Positions 26,370 through 34,665 of a stretch of DNA of 44,665 bases are shown in pieces. Origin of the DNA: an uncultured Methylophilaceae bacterium (GTDB taxonomy: Bacteria; Pseudomonadota; Gammaproteobacteria; Burkholderiales; Methylophilaceae). The stretch's first letter is position 1. Every line of letters begins with the position of its first letter. The position numbers and the translations under genes were made by a program. Below the pieces are notes generated by a model. It did no database searches, was not told the origin of the DNA, and was given only the letters and a program-made list of their open reading frames with translations. Location: positions 1 through 44,665 of the forward strand of contig CAIQFD010000019.1 of the NCBI GenBank assembly GCA_903870995.1. The letters are read 5' to 3'.

Positions 26370-26927
26370 TTAATAGCCAGGAGGGACCGAAGGTGAGCCT
26401 GCCGGTGGCGGAGGCGGTGAACCTGGTGGCGGAGGTGGTACATAGTTATTCTGTGGTGAAACAGGGGCTGGACTATAAGGAGTTTGTTGGTTGAGTCTGC
26501 CAGAAACAGGTACTTTGTGGCCTTTTGCATACATGCATTGTATGTACCCGTTATCGTATACCTGCTGGGTGGTATACCCTGATACGTTGGCCGCATTCGC
26601 GCCAATCGCACTACCCATTAAAAGTCCGCCTGCTGCACCGGCAGCCGCGCCATGGCCACCGCCTACCGCTGCCCCCACTGCAGTGCCAATCGCAGTGCCA
26701 AGAACGGCTGTCTCAGCAAAGCTATCATTCGAAGCTTGCTGCGCTGTCTTACCGCCAATTTGCGTCTGAGCAAAACCACGACATGACGCATCATCATATT
26801 GAAACTGATCAAAAGATTTACCGCTTCCCGGTAAAGCCATTCTGCTCGGACCATTAGGAAGGGAGACGCAAGCGCCCAATGCTAGTACCGAACAAATCAC
26901 GGCGATATGTTTTACATTAAATTTCAT
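26370..26927 (-). CDS. Glycine-zipper lipoprotein (YMGG-like)
   Basis: The 185-residue protein has a lipoprotein signal (VLALGACV) and a central Gly/Ala-rich segment (about residues 74-112, ETAVLGTAIGTAVGAAVGGG, then AAAGAAGGLLMGSAIGA) typical of glycine-zipper proteins that insert in membranes. A short conserved piece with a cysteine (YIQCMYAKGHKVP) follows, and then a very Pro-rich tail (PPPPPGSPPPPPAG). It lies between the two genes that share the WYYC module. It resembles conserved envelope proteins of unknown role. Confidence 0.82.
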   Translation of the reverse strand: MKFNVKHIAVICSVLALGACVSLPNGPSRMALPGSGKSFDQFQYDDASCRGFAQTQIGGKTAQQASNDSFAETAVLGTAIGTAVGAAVGGGHGAAAGAAGGLLMGSAIGANAANVSGYTTQQVYDNGYIQCMYAKGHKVPVSGRLNQQTPYSPAPVSPQNNYVPPPPPGSPPPPPAGSPSVPPGY

Positions 26928-26947
26928 GATTCATTTTCCTAATCAAC

Positions 26948-27328
26948 TTATTTTGGTGGTGTGGCTGGAACCTTTTTCCAACCAACCGGGCACTCTTTAA
27001 CATAAGGGTAGTACCCATCAGGGCTGGTACAGTAATACCAATAGTTGGTCGCATCTTGTGCTGGAGCCGCTTGCGGCTGAACTGGTGCTTGCTGGACAAC
27101 TTGTGGCTGTTGCTCAACGTACACAGGCGGTTGTGCTGGGGCGATGACTGCAGGTGGATAGTAAGGATACGGATAGCTGTAGAAGGGATAATAAGGACCT
27201 GGTACGCCGAAATAAAAACCAACGCCGCCGTGCCCGTAGCCATGACCATAATGGCCGTACTCATGCGCTTGCGCAGCGCCACTTAATGAAATACCAGCGG
27301 CAAGCAATAGCCAATACAATTGTTTCAT
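26948..27328 (-). CDS. Secreted protein with C-terminal WYYC module
   Basis: The 126-residue product has a signal peptide (MKQLYWLLLAAGISLSGAAQA), a Gly/His/Tyr-rich stretch (HEYGHYGHGYGHGGVGFYF), a Pro/Tyr-rich and Gln-rich linker, and the module YWYYCTSPDGYYPYVKECPVG with cysteines 13 apart. It is the first gene of the four-gene minus-strand run; a GGAGAAG ribosome site precedes it. The module is common at the ends of proteobacterial secreted proteins. Function is unknown. Confidence 0.8.
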   Translation of the reverse strand: MKQLYWLLLAAGISLSGAAQAHEYGHYGHGYGHGGVGFYFGVPGPYYPFYSYPYPYYPPAVIAPAQPPVYVEQQPQVVQQAPVQPQAAPAQDATNYWYYCTSPDGYYPYVKECPVGWKKVPATPPK

Positions 27329-27509
27329 TTTACTTCTCCTCGGTTAAAGCGATTGTTATTTTGTGTTACTTGATACAGATAACGTGCGGTTAAGTTATCC
27401 GTTGACTGCGCTCTAATTTTTTTATACTTCATCTTGTATGAATCTCTTTAAATTAGCTAAGGTGTATACTCAAAAAACGCAGTAAAGTTAAAACGGAGAG
27501 GAGATAAAA

Positions 27510-28049
27510 ATGGCGGAAGAGAAAAAAGAACAGTGGCTAAATTATTTGGCATTAACCACCGTCATTTTTGCGGTGTGTGCAACGCTTTCTACTTTTAAGG
27601 GGGGAGGATTCTCAACAAAGTCCATTATGAGTCAATCACAAGCATCCGATGAGTGGGCCCTCTATCAATCAAAAAGCATTAAATCCTACCTATATCAGAT
27701 GCAAGCTGACAAGCTTGAGCTTGATTTGGTCTCGCTACCAGCTGCAACGCAACAACAACTTTCAGATAAGTACCATCAGACCATCAATGATTACCGTGCC
27801 AAAGTAGAAAAGTACAACCAAGAAAAAGAAGAGCTACAAACTAAGGCAAAGGGATTGGAAGCGAATCGAGATGAAGCACAAATTCACTCACACGCCTTTG
27901 GGTTGGCCGTCATTTATTTACAAATTTCTATCCTGCTCTCTTCTATTGCGGGCTTATTGAAGAAGAAATTGGTGTGGCTCACTGGAGTCTTATGTGGCGG
28001 TCTTGGATTGATATATTTTGCTGATGGATTTTTGGTTTTTTTGACTTAA
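27510..28049 (+). CDS. DUF4337 family membrane protein
   Basis: The 179-residue protein has a membrane segment near residues 11-27, a long hydrophilic coiled-coil-like middle (about 60-130) and two close C-terminal membrane segments. The stretch SQSQASDEWALYQSKSIKSY is the DUF4337 hallmark as I recall it. A strong ribosome site (GGAGAGGAGAT) precedes it. It is transcribed away from the envelope-protein operon and heads the run toward tolC-macAB. Function is unknown. Confidence 0.85.
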   Translation: MAEEKKEQWLNYLALTTVIFAVCATLSTFKGGGFSTKSIMSQSQASDEWALYQSKSIKSYLYQMQADKLELDLVSLPAATQQQLSDKYHQTINDYRAKVEKYNQEKEELQTKAKGLEANRDEAQIHSHAFGLAVIYLQISILLSSIAGLLKKKLVWLTGVLCGGLGLIYFADGFLVFLT

Positions 28050-28123
28050 ATTTATTTGCTTGTAAACCAAATAAACTGAGCGACGTTAATGAGGCTCTTG
28101 TATAAACGTTAGACGGGACAGGA

Positions 28124-28489
28124 ATGGTTAGTGTTTTTTTAGAAAAAGAATTTATTGAGTTAATTATTTTCTCAGTCGCAACCCCCGTGCTTGTCTATTT
28201 TTTGATTTGGCATAAACGTTCGATATCAAGAACTACTGTCGTTTCATTTGGCATTATTCTCATTATCTTGGCTGGATTAGATATATTCTTACTTAGAATA
28301 TTATCTGACATGGCCAAGCACTCTTTATCGATGCTCGATAATCGTTTATTTAGCTCAGAGTTGTCGGTCGCCTTGTACCTGCTTCCAGCACTCTATGCGG
28401 GTACGGGCATTAATTTAATCTCTCACATCTTGGTCACACATCTCACTAAGGCCGAAAGAAAGTTCGACGCTGAACACGGCGCTCTTTAA
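28124..28489 (+). CDS. Hypothetical inner-membrane protein
   Basis: The 121-residue protein has about three membrane segments (ELIIFSVATPVLVYFLIW, VVSFGIILIILAGLDIFLL, VALYLLPALYAGTGI) and a charged C-terminus. A GGGACAGGA ribosome site lies just before the ATG. It sits 74 bases after the DUF4337 gene and 22 bases before the tolC-like gene, so it is probably part of the same operon. I do not recognise the family. Confidence 0.72.
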   Translation: MVSVFLEKEFIELIIFSVATPVLVYFLIWHKRSISRTTVVSFGIILIILAGLDIFLLRILSDMAKHSLSMLDNRLFSSELSVALYLLPALYAGTGINLISHILVTHLTKAERKFDAEHGAL

Positions 28490-28511
28490 ATAGAAAACTA
28501 GAGGCCATTCC

Positions 28512-29942
28512 TTGAATATATTACGCATTCCAGCATTCGTATTTCTCTTATGTTCCTCCTCCTTTGCTTTAGCCGGAGAGGACTCCATTTGGTATAGCAC
28601 CAACTCACTCAACATTAGCCCCCAGCCATCCTTGCCAGCAGGTTATTTAACAACAGACAATCAAGATACTTGTTCAAGCATTCATACACAGAGCACCTTA
28701 AACTTGAGCGATGTTGCAAATGCGGCCTTATGCAACAACGCTCAAACACGAGAGGTCTGGGCGAATGCAAGGGTTCAAGCCGCACAAGTTGGGATTGCTA
28801 AGTCGGCTTACTTACCTTCGGTCATCAACACCATAGGGACTAATGTAAACGCCTCAAGCCCAAGTCTTGTGAACCGTGACAATGCCTATACCAATTTAAA
28901 TAACAGTTTAGTGGCAACATACCTTTTGTATGACTTTGGTAATCGAGATGCCGCCCTAGAAAATGCTCGGCAGCTATTGCAAGCGGCAAGTGCGACGCAA
29001 AGTGCAGCGGTGCAAACGATACTATTTACCGCCGTGACCAATTACTACCAAGTACAAGCTGGTATTAGCGCCTTAGAGGCCGCCATTGCATCGGAGACAG
29101 CTGCCCAGGAGAGCTTCAAAGCAGCAGAGGCACGATATCAAGCAGGGGTAACAACCCCAGCAGACAAACTGCAAGCACAAACAGCTTATGCACAAGCAAC
29201 ATTAACGCGCATTACCGCTGAAGGTACTTTAAAGAGTGCTTATGGGAGCTTGGCAAACGTTATGGGCTTGCCTGCGAATGTAACGTTAACGCTAATGCCC
29301 AGCGAACTAAACGTCGCAGCCTTAGCGCTTAATCAAGACATCACAACCTTAATTAACGAAGCCATTACGCGCCGCCCTGATCTAATCGCCAGCGAAGCGC
29401 AAGTCAAAGCGGCAGAGGCCTCTATCTTATCTAGTCGCGCTGCAGCAAAACCAACCGTCAATGTAGCCATGTCCAATACTTGGCAAGATGGCAGTCAACT
29501 CAGCGCAATGAACACAACAACGGTTGGACTCAATGTAACGATTCCGCTATTTAGTGGATACGCCCCAAGCTATCGCATACAGTCAGCACTCGCGAATGCA
29601 GATGTCAAAATTGCACAGCGTGACCGCTTAAAACTTCAAGTCTCACTTGATGTATGGGGCGCTTATCAATCACTCCGCACATCCATTGAATCGGTGAATG
29701 CAAGTAACGCATTGGTCCGCAGTGCAGAGGAGTCTGCACGTGTTGCCCTGGGTCGCTATAAAGCAGGTGTTGGCAACATCATTGACACCTTGAGTGCCCA
29801 AAGTGCGTTAGCCAATGCGCACCAACAAATTGTTCAGTCGACACTCAATTGGAATATTGCCCGAGCTTCATTAGCGCAAGCGATTGGTGGGCTTGATAAC
29901 GCGATGATCTTATCTTTACCGCAAGCTAACGCAGCGCATTGA
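28512..29942 (+). CDS. TolC family outer-membrane factor
   Basis: This is the outer-membrane duct of a tripartite export system. The 476-residue protein has a signal peptide (ending SFALA) and two halves of the OEP repeat, rich in Ala/Gln/Asn helices (SAVQTILFTAVTNYYQVQAG, then ITRRPDLIASEAQVKAAEA, and RVALGRYKAGVGNIIDTLSA). The start is TTG 28512 with an AGAGG site 8-9 bases upstream. It is followed after 13 bases by the macA-like gene, so the export complex is encoded in one operon. Confidence 0.93.
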   Translation: MNILRIPAFVFLLCSSSFALAGEDSIWYSTNSLNISPQPSLPAGYLTTDNQDTCSSIHTQSTLNLSDVANAALCNNAQTREVWANARVQAAQVGIAKSAYLPSVINTIGTNVNASSPSLVNRDNAYTNLNNSLVATYLLYDFGNRDAALENARQLLQAASATQSAAVQTILFTAVTNYYQVQAGISALEAAIASETAAQESFKAAEARYQAGVTTPADKLQAQTAYAQATLTRITAEGTLKSAYGSLANVMGLPANVTLTLMPSELNVAALALNQDITTLINEAITRRPDLIASEAQVKAAEASILSSRAAAKPTVNVAMSNTWQDGSQLSAMNTTTVGLNVTIPLFSGYAPSYRIQSALANADVKIAQRDRLKLQVSLDVWGAYQSLRTSIESVNASNALVRSAEESARVALGRYKAGVGNIIDTLSAQSALANAHQQIVQSTLNWNIARASLAQAIGGLDNAMILSLPQANAAH

Positions 29943-29955
29943 AACAGAGACCTGA

Positions 29956-31152
29956 ATGAATAAAACCATTAAAAAATATCTCTCCACCATCCTCATCATC
30001 ATGATGATTGCTGGTGCCATTTATTACTATCAACAAAGTAAAAAATTAAAACCCGAAGACTTGTATCGATTACAGACCATTACCCAGGGGGATGTTGAAC
30101 AAAGCGTCAACGCTAACGGCACTATCAACCCAGTGAGCTTAATTAATGTGGGCACACAAGTCTCCGGGCGAGTGAGCAAACTCTTTGTGGATTACAACGA
30201 TAAAGTGAAAGCGGGCCAAATCTTATTGGAGTTGGACGACGCCCTTTTTACCGCGCAAATTGCGCAATCAAAAGGCAATCTCCACAATGCCCAAGCCTCT
30301 CTAGACTTGGCAAAGGCCAATGAGGCGCGCATGCGTAATTTGTTTAGTCAGGATTTTGCTTCCAAGCAAGATCTCGATCAAGCAGTTCAATCTCTAGAGT
30401 CAGCAAAAGCACAGCTAGACACTGTCAAAGCACAGCTGAGTCGCGACCAGACCAATCTAGCTTATTCTATTATTCGCTCCCCCGTCTCTGGCATTGTGGT
30501 GGATCGGGTGATTGATGTCGGCCAGACCGTTGCTGCAAGCTTTCAGACCCCAACCTTGATCACAATCGCGCAAGATCTATCTAAGATGCAAATTAATACG
30601 AGCTTTGCAGAGGCTGACATAGGCAACATTAAAGTAGGACAAAAAGCAAAGTTCACTGTTGATGCTTTTCCTAATCGTAATTTTGAGGGGGTGGTCAAAC
30701 AACTCCGCCTGAATCCAACAACCGTATCTAACGTGGTAACCTACAACGTCGTGATCTCGGTAGATAATTCAGATGAAACCCTACTTCCAGGCATGACTGC
30801 CTTTGTCACCATTGCGATTGATCATCATGATGATGTCTTGCTTGCCCCTAATTCAGCGCTAAGATATAAGCCGACATTGAGTGACACAAATGCTTTCCCA
30901 GCCACCGAGAAACATTCGCATGGTGATGCTAAGAAACATAGCGATCAAAACACGCCCCGCGGTAAACTTTATGTCTTGCGTGACAATCAGCCGGTGGAAG
31001 TAAAGCTTACTCTTGGCTTAACTGACGGAAAATTAACAGAAATTAAAAGCGATCAGCTAAAAGTAGGCGACAAAGTCATTGTGGGAGAATCCCAGCCAGA
31101 TAGCGGTGGATCAGCATCTGGCGCTAGCCCAATGCGCATGCGTTCATTCTGA
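29956..31152 (+). CDS. macA: MacA-like periplasmic adaptor (HlyD/RND family)
   Basis: MacA joins the MacB transporter to TolC and stimulates its ATPase. The 398-residue protein has one N-terminal membrane anchor (about residues 8-26), the lipoyl-like half motifs (GTQVSGRVSKLFVDYNDKVK and RSPVSGIVVDRVIDVGQTV), a coiled-coil hairpin between them, and beta-barrel segments (FEGVVKQLRLNP). A His-rich patch (KHSHGDAKKHS) near residue 320 is unusual and could bind metal or be a flexible loop. It lies between tolC and macB genes. Confidence 0.92.
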   Translation: MNKTIKKYLSTILIIMMIAGAIYYYQQSKKLKPEDLYRLQTITQGDVEQSVNANGTINPVSLINVGTQVSGRVSKLFVDYNDKVKAGQILLELDDALFTAQIAQSKGNLHNAQASLDLAKANEARMRNLFSQDFASKQDLDQAVQSLESAKAQLDTVKAQLSRDQTNLAYSIIRSPVSGIVVDRVIDVGQTVAASFQTPTLITIAQDLSKMQINTSFAEADIGNIKVGQKAKFTVDAFPNRNFEGVVKQLRLNPTTVSNVVTYNVVISVDNSDETLLPGMTAFVTIAIDHHDDVLLAPNSALRYKPTLSDTNAFPATEKHSHGDAKKHSDQNTPRGKLYVLRDNQPVEVKLTLGLTDGKLTEIKSDQLKVGDKVIVGESQPDSGGSASGASPMRMRSF

Positions 31153-31161
31153 GATAGAAGC

Positions 31162-31887
31162 GTGACTACATTGCCATCAAAAAACGTCATCAGCGTCTCT
31201 CACCTGTATAAAGAGTATTACACAGATGCTGGGACGTTCTCGGTCCTGAAAGACGTCAACATCGATATTGAGGCTGGCGATTTCGTGGCGATTATGGGGC
31301 CATCTGGCTCTGGAAAATCGACCTTTATGAATATTCTTGGCTGCCTAGACAAGCCGACTAAGGGCGACTATTTCTTAGACAGCCAAACAGTAGCAAGCTT
31401 AGAGAATGAAGCCCTTGCTAATCTGAGAAACAAAACCATCGGCTTTGTTTTTCAGGGATTTAATTTATTAGCACGCTCATCACTGGTTGATAATGTGGCG
31501 CTACCACTCGTCTATTCTGGCGTGGATAAAGAAGACCGAACAGCACGCGCACTCAAGCTATTAGAAAAAGTGGGGCTTGCCAAGCATAGCGCATCGCGCC
31601 CCAACCAAATTTCTGGTGGTCAACAACAACGGGTGGCAATTGCACGCGCCCTGATTAATAATCCGCGCCTTATTTTGGCAGATGAACCGACTGGCAATCT
31701 AGATACAACAACCAGCCACGAAATCATGATGCTCTTTAATGAGCTTAATCAAGATGGCATCACTGTCGTGCTTGTTACGCATGAACAAGATATTGCAGAC
31801 CATGCTAGCCGTCAGATCAAGTTTGTGGATGGCCGCATTGTTGAAGACGTTCGCACCAAAACTATTCATTCGCAGGAGCTCCGTTAA
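31162..31887 (+). CDS. MacB-type ABC transporter, ATPase subunit
   Basis: The 241-residue protein is an ABC ATPase of the MacB/LolD class: Walker [10 protein letters not shown] (46-54), Q-loop [11 protein letters not shown], signature [15 protein letters not shown] (150-164) and Walker B ILADEP (171-176) followed by TGNLD. The start is GTG 31162. In E. coli MacB the ATPase and the permease are one chain; here they are separate genes, and the stop/start overlap is one base (TAATG). It probably powers export of a compound or peptide through MacA and TolC. Confidence 0.93.
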   Translation: MTTLPSKNVISVSHLYKEYYTDAGTFSVLKDVNIDIEAGDFVAIMGPSGSGKSTFMNILGCLDKPTKGDYFLDSQTVASLENEALANLRNKTIGFVFQGFNLLARSSLVDNVALPLVYSGVDKEDRTARALKLLEKVGLAKHSASRPNQISGGQQQRVAIARALINNPRLILADEPTGNLDTTTSHEIMMLFNELNQDGITVVLVTHEQDIADHASRQIKFVDGRIVEDVRTKTIHSQELR

Positions 31888-33107
31888 TGTTTTCTGCGAT
31901 GTTTGGTGAAGCTTGGCGGGCGATGGGAGCCAATCGGCTACGTACTTTTTTGACGATGCTCGGGATGGTGATCGGTGTAGGGGCGGTGGTGCTAATGATG
32001 GCTATTGGACAAGGTGCTGAAGACTCTGTGAAGAAATCGATTAGCGCCATGGGTAGCAATCTATTTATTGTGCTTTCAGGCCCCCCCAGCTCCGGTGGCG
32101 CACGCTCGGCCTCAGGAAACGCGGCCACGCTCAACGTTAAAGACGCAAACGCAATGACCGACTTAGATGGTGTCATTGCAGTCGCGCCGCTGAGCATGGG
32201 AAATGCCCAAGTCATTTATGCTGGAAATAACTGGAATACTGCCATCTTAGGGACCAGTCCCAGTTATTTAGATATACGTTCATGGAATCTCATCGATGGC
32301 TATGCATTTGGTGTATCCGACATGCGTTCGGCAACACGTGTCGCTTTAATTGGGACGACGACAGCGCATAGCTTATTTGGCGATGATGTTGATCCGATTG
32401 GAAAAACCATCCGTATTAAAGCAAGCCCTTTCACCATCATTGGCATATTAGAAAGCAAGGGACAAAGCTTGGATGGCCGTGATCAAGACGACACCATTAT
32501 CGTACCGCTTCCCACCGCACAACGAAAAATTTTTGGTAACCAAATTCCTGGGAGCGTTCGTCAAATTCTGGTCCAAGCAGAGTCCGATAAAGTCATGGGG
32601 ATGGTAGAAGATAATCTAAACAGCCTACTCAAACAACGGCACAATATACGCGAGGGCGCTGAGCAGGACTTCTCTGTGAGAAACTTAACGGCGCTCGCTA
32701 ACTCAGCAGCAGAAACCACAAAAACGATGTCACTCCTATTAGGTGCCATTGCTTCTGTTTCATTATTAGTCGGTGGTATCGGCATCATGAATATCATGTT
32801 GGTATCGGTCACCGAGCGAACCAGGGAAATTGGCATTCGGATGGCGATAGGCGCACGCGAGCGTGATATTCTTTTGCAATTCTTACTCGAAGCCGTTGTG
32901 ATTTCTATCGTCGGGTGCTTAATTGGTATCGCACTTGGTGTGGGCGGCGCAATCCTAGTCAACAAGCTTACACAAGCATCCATCATCATTTCGCTCAATG
33001 CCATCACTTTAGCATTTAGTGTCGCAACAGCTGTTGGGGTGTTTTTTGGTTTTTACCCTGCCAAGAAAGCAGCCAAACTCAATCCTATTGAAGCGTTAAG
33101 ATTCTAA
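31887..33107 (+). CDS. MacB-type ABC transporter, FtsX-like permease subunit
   Basis: The 406-residue protein has an N-terminal membrane segment (TFLTMLGMVIGVGAVVLMMA), a large periplasmic domain (about residues 45-270) and three C-terminal membrane segments, with the typical VGGIGIMNIMLVSVTERTREIGIRMAIGA and final GFYPAKKAAKLNPIEALRF. This is the MacB permease layout without the fused ATPase. It overlaps the ATPase gene by one base. The substrate cannot be read from sequence. Confidence 0.93.
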   Translation: MFSAMFGEAWRAMGANRLRTFLTMLGMVIGVGAVVLMMAIGQGAEDSVKKSISAMGSNLFIVLSGPPSSGGARSASGNAATLNVKDANAMTDLDGVIAVAPLSMGNAQVIYAGNNWNTAILGTSPSYLDIRSWNLIDGYAFGVSDMRSATRVALIGTTTAHSLFGDDVDPIGKTIRIKASPFTIIGILESKGQSLDGRDQDDTIIVPLPTAQRKIFGNQIPGSVRQILVQAESDKVMGMVEDNLNSLLKQRHNIREGAEQDFSVRNLTALANSAAETTKTMSLLLGAIASVSLLVGGIGIMNIMLVSVTERTREIGIRMAIGARERDILLQFLLEAVVISIVGCLIGIALGVGGAILVNKLTQASIIISLNAITLAFSVATAVGVFFGFYPAKKAAKLNPIEALRF

Positions 33108-33152
33108 TTGTCAAAACTCTTAACGCTAGAAATGTCGTGAATTCCGACATTT
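33107..33152. repeat. Palindromic intergenic element C
   Basis: TTGTCAAAACTCTTAACGCT (from 33108) is followed by a dyad with arms AAATGTCG (33130-33137) and CGACATTT (33145-33152) around a 7-base centre. The layout equals that of element B at 33829-33874. Confidence 0.65.
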
Positions 33153-33220
33153 TGAAATGCGTCCAAAATTTCAATGCAGACCTGATGTGTGGTTTCACTG
33201 GATCGCTTATGAATTTAGAT

Positions 33221-33252
33221 TATACTAATCCGTATATCTATTAGAGATATAC
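33221..33252 (+). promoter_or_regulatory. Possible -10 box and operator-like dyad upstream of the SRPBCC gene
   Basis: A TATACT hexamer (33221-33226) is followed by an inverted repeat GTATATCT-ATTAG-AGATATAC (33232-33252), just upstream of the ribosome site of the gene at 33279. The dyad would cover the transcription start, as repressor operators often do. No good -35 is visible, so the call is tentative. Confidence 0.4.
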
Positions 33253-33278
33253 CACCTAAAACTAAAAAGGGAATTCAT

Positions 33279-33779
33279 ATGAAATACAGTTTATTACTTG
33301 CTTCATTATTAGTTACCACCTCATTTAATGTATTTGCAGAAGAAGCGAAAGCACTTTCAGCACATGAAGAAGTGACGATTAACGCGCCAGCGGCTAAAGT
33401 TTGGTCTACAGTTTCTAACTTCAATGACCTAGGCGCTTGGCATCCTGCTGTTAAATCAACTGAAATTGTTTCAGGTGTTAATAACAAGGTTGGCGCAGTT
33501 CGTCTTCTAACGTTACAAGACGGCGGCACTATTAAAGAAAAACTATTGGCTTATAAAGCGAAGGGTAAGACTTTCAAATACTCAATCCTTGAAGGCGTGT
33601 TGCCTGTAAGTGATTATGTTTCAAGCGTAACTGTTAAAGCGGATGGTAAAGAGAAGTCTGTTGTTGTTTGGGAAGGTAGTTTCAAACATAAAGATGGGTC
33701 TGATGATGCTACTGCAGTTAAAACAATGACTAGCGTTTATCGTGGCGGCCTAGATAACTTGAAGAAAATTTCAGAGTAA
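33279..33779 (+). CDS. Secreted SRPBCC-fold protein
   Basis: The 166-residue protein has a signal peptide (MKYSLLLASLLVTTSFNVFA) and a START/Bet v1-like SRPBCC domain: EEVTINAPAAKVWSTVSNFNDLGAWHPAVKSTEI, then VGAVRLLTLQDGGTIKEKL and the C-terminal helix. Such proteins bind hydrophobic ligands; those with a signal peptide are periplasmic. A possible operator dyad lies upstream and a perfect terminator downstream, so it is a single-gene unit. The ligand is unknown. Confidence 0.88.
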   Translation: MKYSLLLASLLVTTSFNVFAEEAKALSAHEEVTINAPAAKVWSTVSNFNDLGAWHPAVKSTEIVSGVNNKVGAVRLLTLQDGGTIKEKLLAYKAKGKTFKYSILEGVLPVSDYVSSVTVKADGKEKSVVVWEGSFKHKDGSDDATAVKTMTSVYRGGLDNLKKISE

Positions 33780-33797
33780 TCCTATAGGCAGTAAAGC

Positions 33798-33824
33798 AAA
33801 AGCCCACCTAAGTCGTGGGCTTTT
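33798..33824 (+). terminator. Terminator after the SRPBCC gene
   Basis: A perfect 10-bp stem AAAAGCCCAC / GTGGGCTTTT with a 7-base loop lies 18 bases after the stop codon; the right arm provides the T run. Confidence 0.85.
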
Positions 33825-33828
33825 CTCA

Positions 33829-33874
33829 TGTGTAAAAACTTTTGACGCTAAAAATGACGGGAATCCCGATTTTT
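33829..33874. repeat. Palindromic intergenic element B
   Basis: TGTAAAAACTTTTGACGCT is followed by a dyad with core CGGGA-A-TCCCG and flanks AAAAAT / ATTTTT (33850-33874). Element C has the same order; element A has the inverse order. Confidence 0.65.
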
Positions 33875-33933
33875 CGATTCAGATTAGCTCAAACTATAGG
33901 TTTGGATGACCGTTCTTCAACAAGCCAATTGAG

Positions 33934-34653
33934 ATGAAAAAATTTCTTGCCACCATACTGTGCTTTCTTATTGGTTCCCCCCTTTGTCTAGCGGCAGGTG
34001 CAGCTGAGGAGATTGACTATAAGCTTAGCTATTCTTATTTTCATACCCAATCTATCCATGCCAATGACATCAATCTTCGAGCCGGTAAAAATGATCAATA
34101 TTTATGGTTGGCAGCCTATCAAGAAGACCCATCAGATTTCAACCAAGTAAGAGCTGGATATGAAAGAACGGATAGGTTTGAATATCTTAAACTTGTCTCA
34201 TCGCTTCAACTAGCTACACATGGTTTTATCGGGGGTGGGATCAATGCAGAGATCGGATCACCTTTTTATGCCATTGTTGGCTATGGAAGAACCAATCTTA
34301 AGCCCTACAACAATCTTAACTTTGATCCTAATGACTCATTTACTTTGGGGGCTGGATGGCACGTTAACCCAGCAATCAATGTAAGTCTCTATGGTGTTCA
34401 GGATAATCGTGTGGTCGATCGACAAAGGATCACACATTTAGTGATTAGTGGGGCACTTACAAATGAACAGAAGCTAATCATGGATCTGTTTAACAAATCA
34501 GGCCCACCAGACAATCAAGGGCAGTCTATCCATGGAGTTGGGGCATCACTCACCTATGACATTCATCAATATTTCGTTCGCTTGGCCTATGACCCCAAGG
34601 TCAATTTCACTCAAGACAATATGACAAGAATCTCTTTAGGCTTACATTTTTGA
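33934..34653 (+). CDS. Outer-membrane beta-barrel protein (YfaZ-like)
   Basis: The 239-residue protein has a signal peptide ending CLAAGA and alternating amphipathic strands throughout, ending in RISLGLHF, with the terminal phenylalanine used by the BAM machinery. YDIHQYFVRLAYDPK and the strand FIGGGINAEIGSPFYAIVGY fit a small barrel of the YfaZ type. It is followed 12 bases later by the DUF1345 gene, with which it is probably co-transcribed. Function is unknown. Confidence 0.75.
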   Translation: MKKFLATILCFLIGSPLCLAAGAAEEIDYKLSYSYFHTQSIHANDINLRAGKNDQYLWLAAYQEDPSDFNQVRAGYERTDRFEYLKLVSSLQLATHGFIGGGINAEIGSPFYAIVGYGRTNLKPYNNLNFDPNDSFTLGAGWHVNPAINVSLYGVQDNRVVDRQRITHLVISGALTNEQKLIMDLFNKSGPPDNQGQSIHGVGASLTYDIHQYFVRLAYDPKVNFTQDNMTRISLGLHF

Positions 34654-34665
34654 TATAGTGAACCC

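Noticed and set aside
25813-26857. Long plus-strand frames opposite the small envelope genes
   Set aside because: They are Arg/His-rich mirror images of Pro/Gly-rich coding sequence on the minus strand, without ribosome sites or signal peptides.
28066-28082. A fifth att-like copy (ACCAAATAAACTGAGCG)
   Set aside because: 15 of 17 bases match the flank at 44148, but nothing around it resembles the tRNA end or the rest of the flank; too short to support.
23851-33152. Palindromic TGTC...GACA elements as PEP-CTERM (PrsR/sigma-54) promoter sites
   Set aside because: No GG-N10-GC sigma-54 signature follows the dyads, and none of the nearby genes encodes a PEP-CTERM tail.
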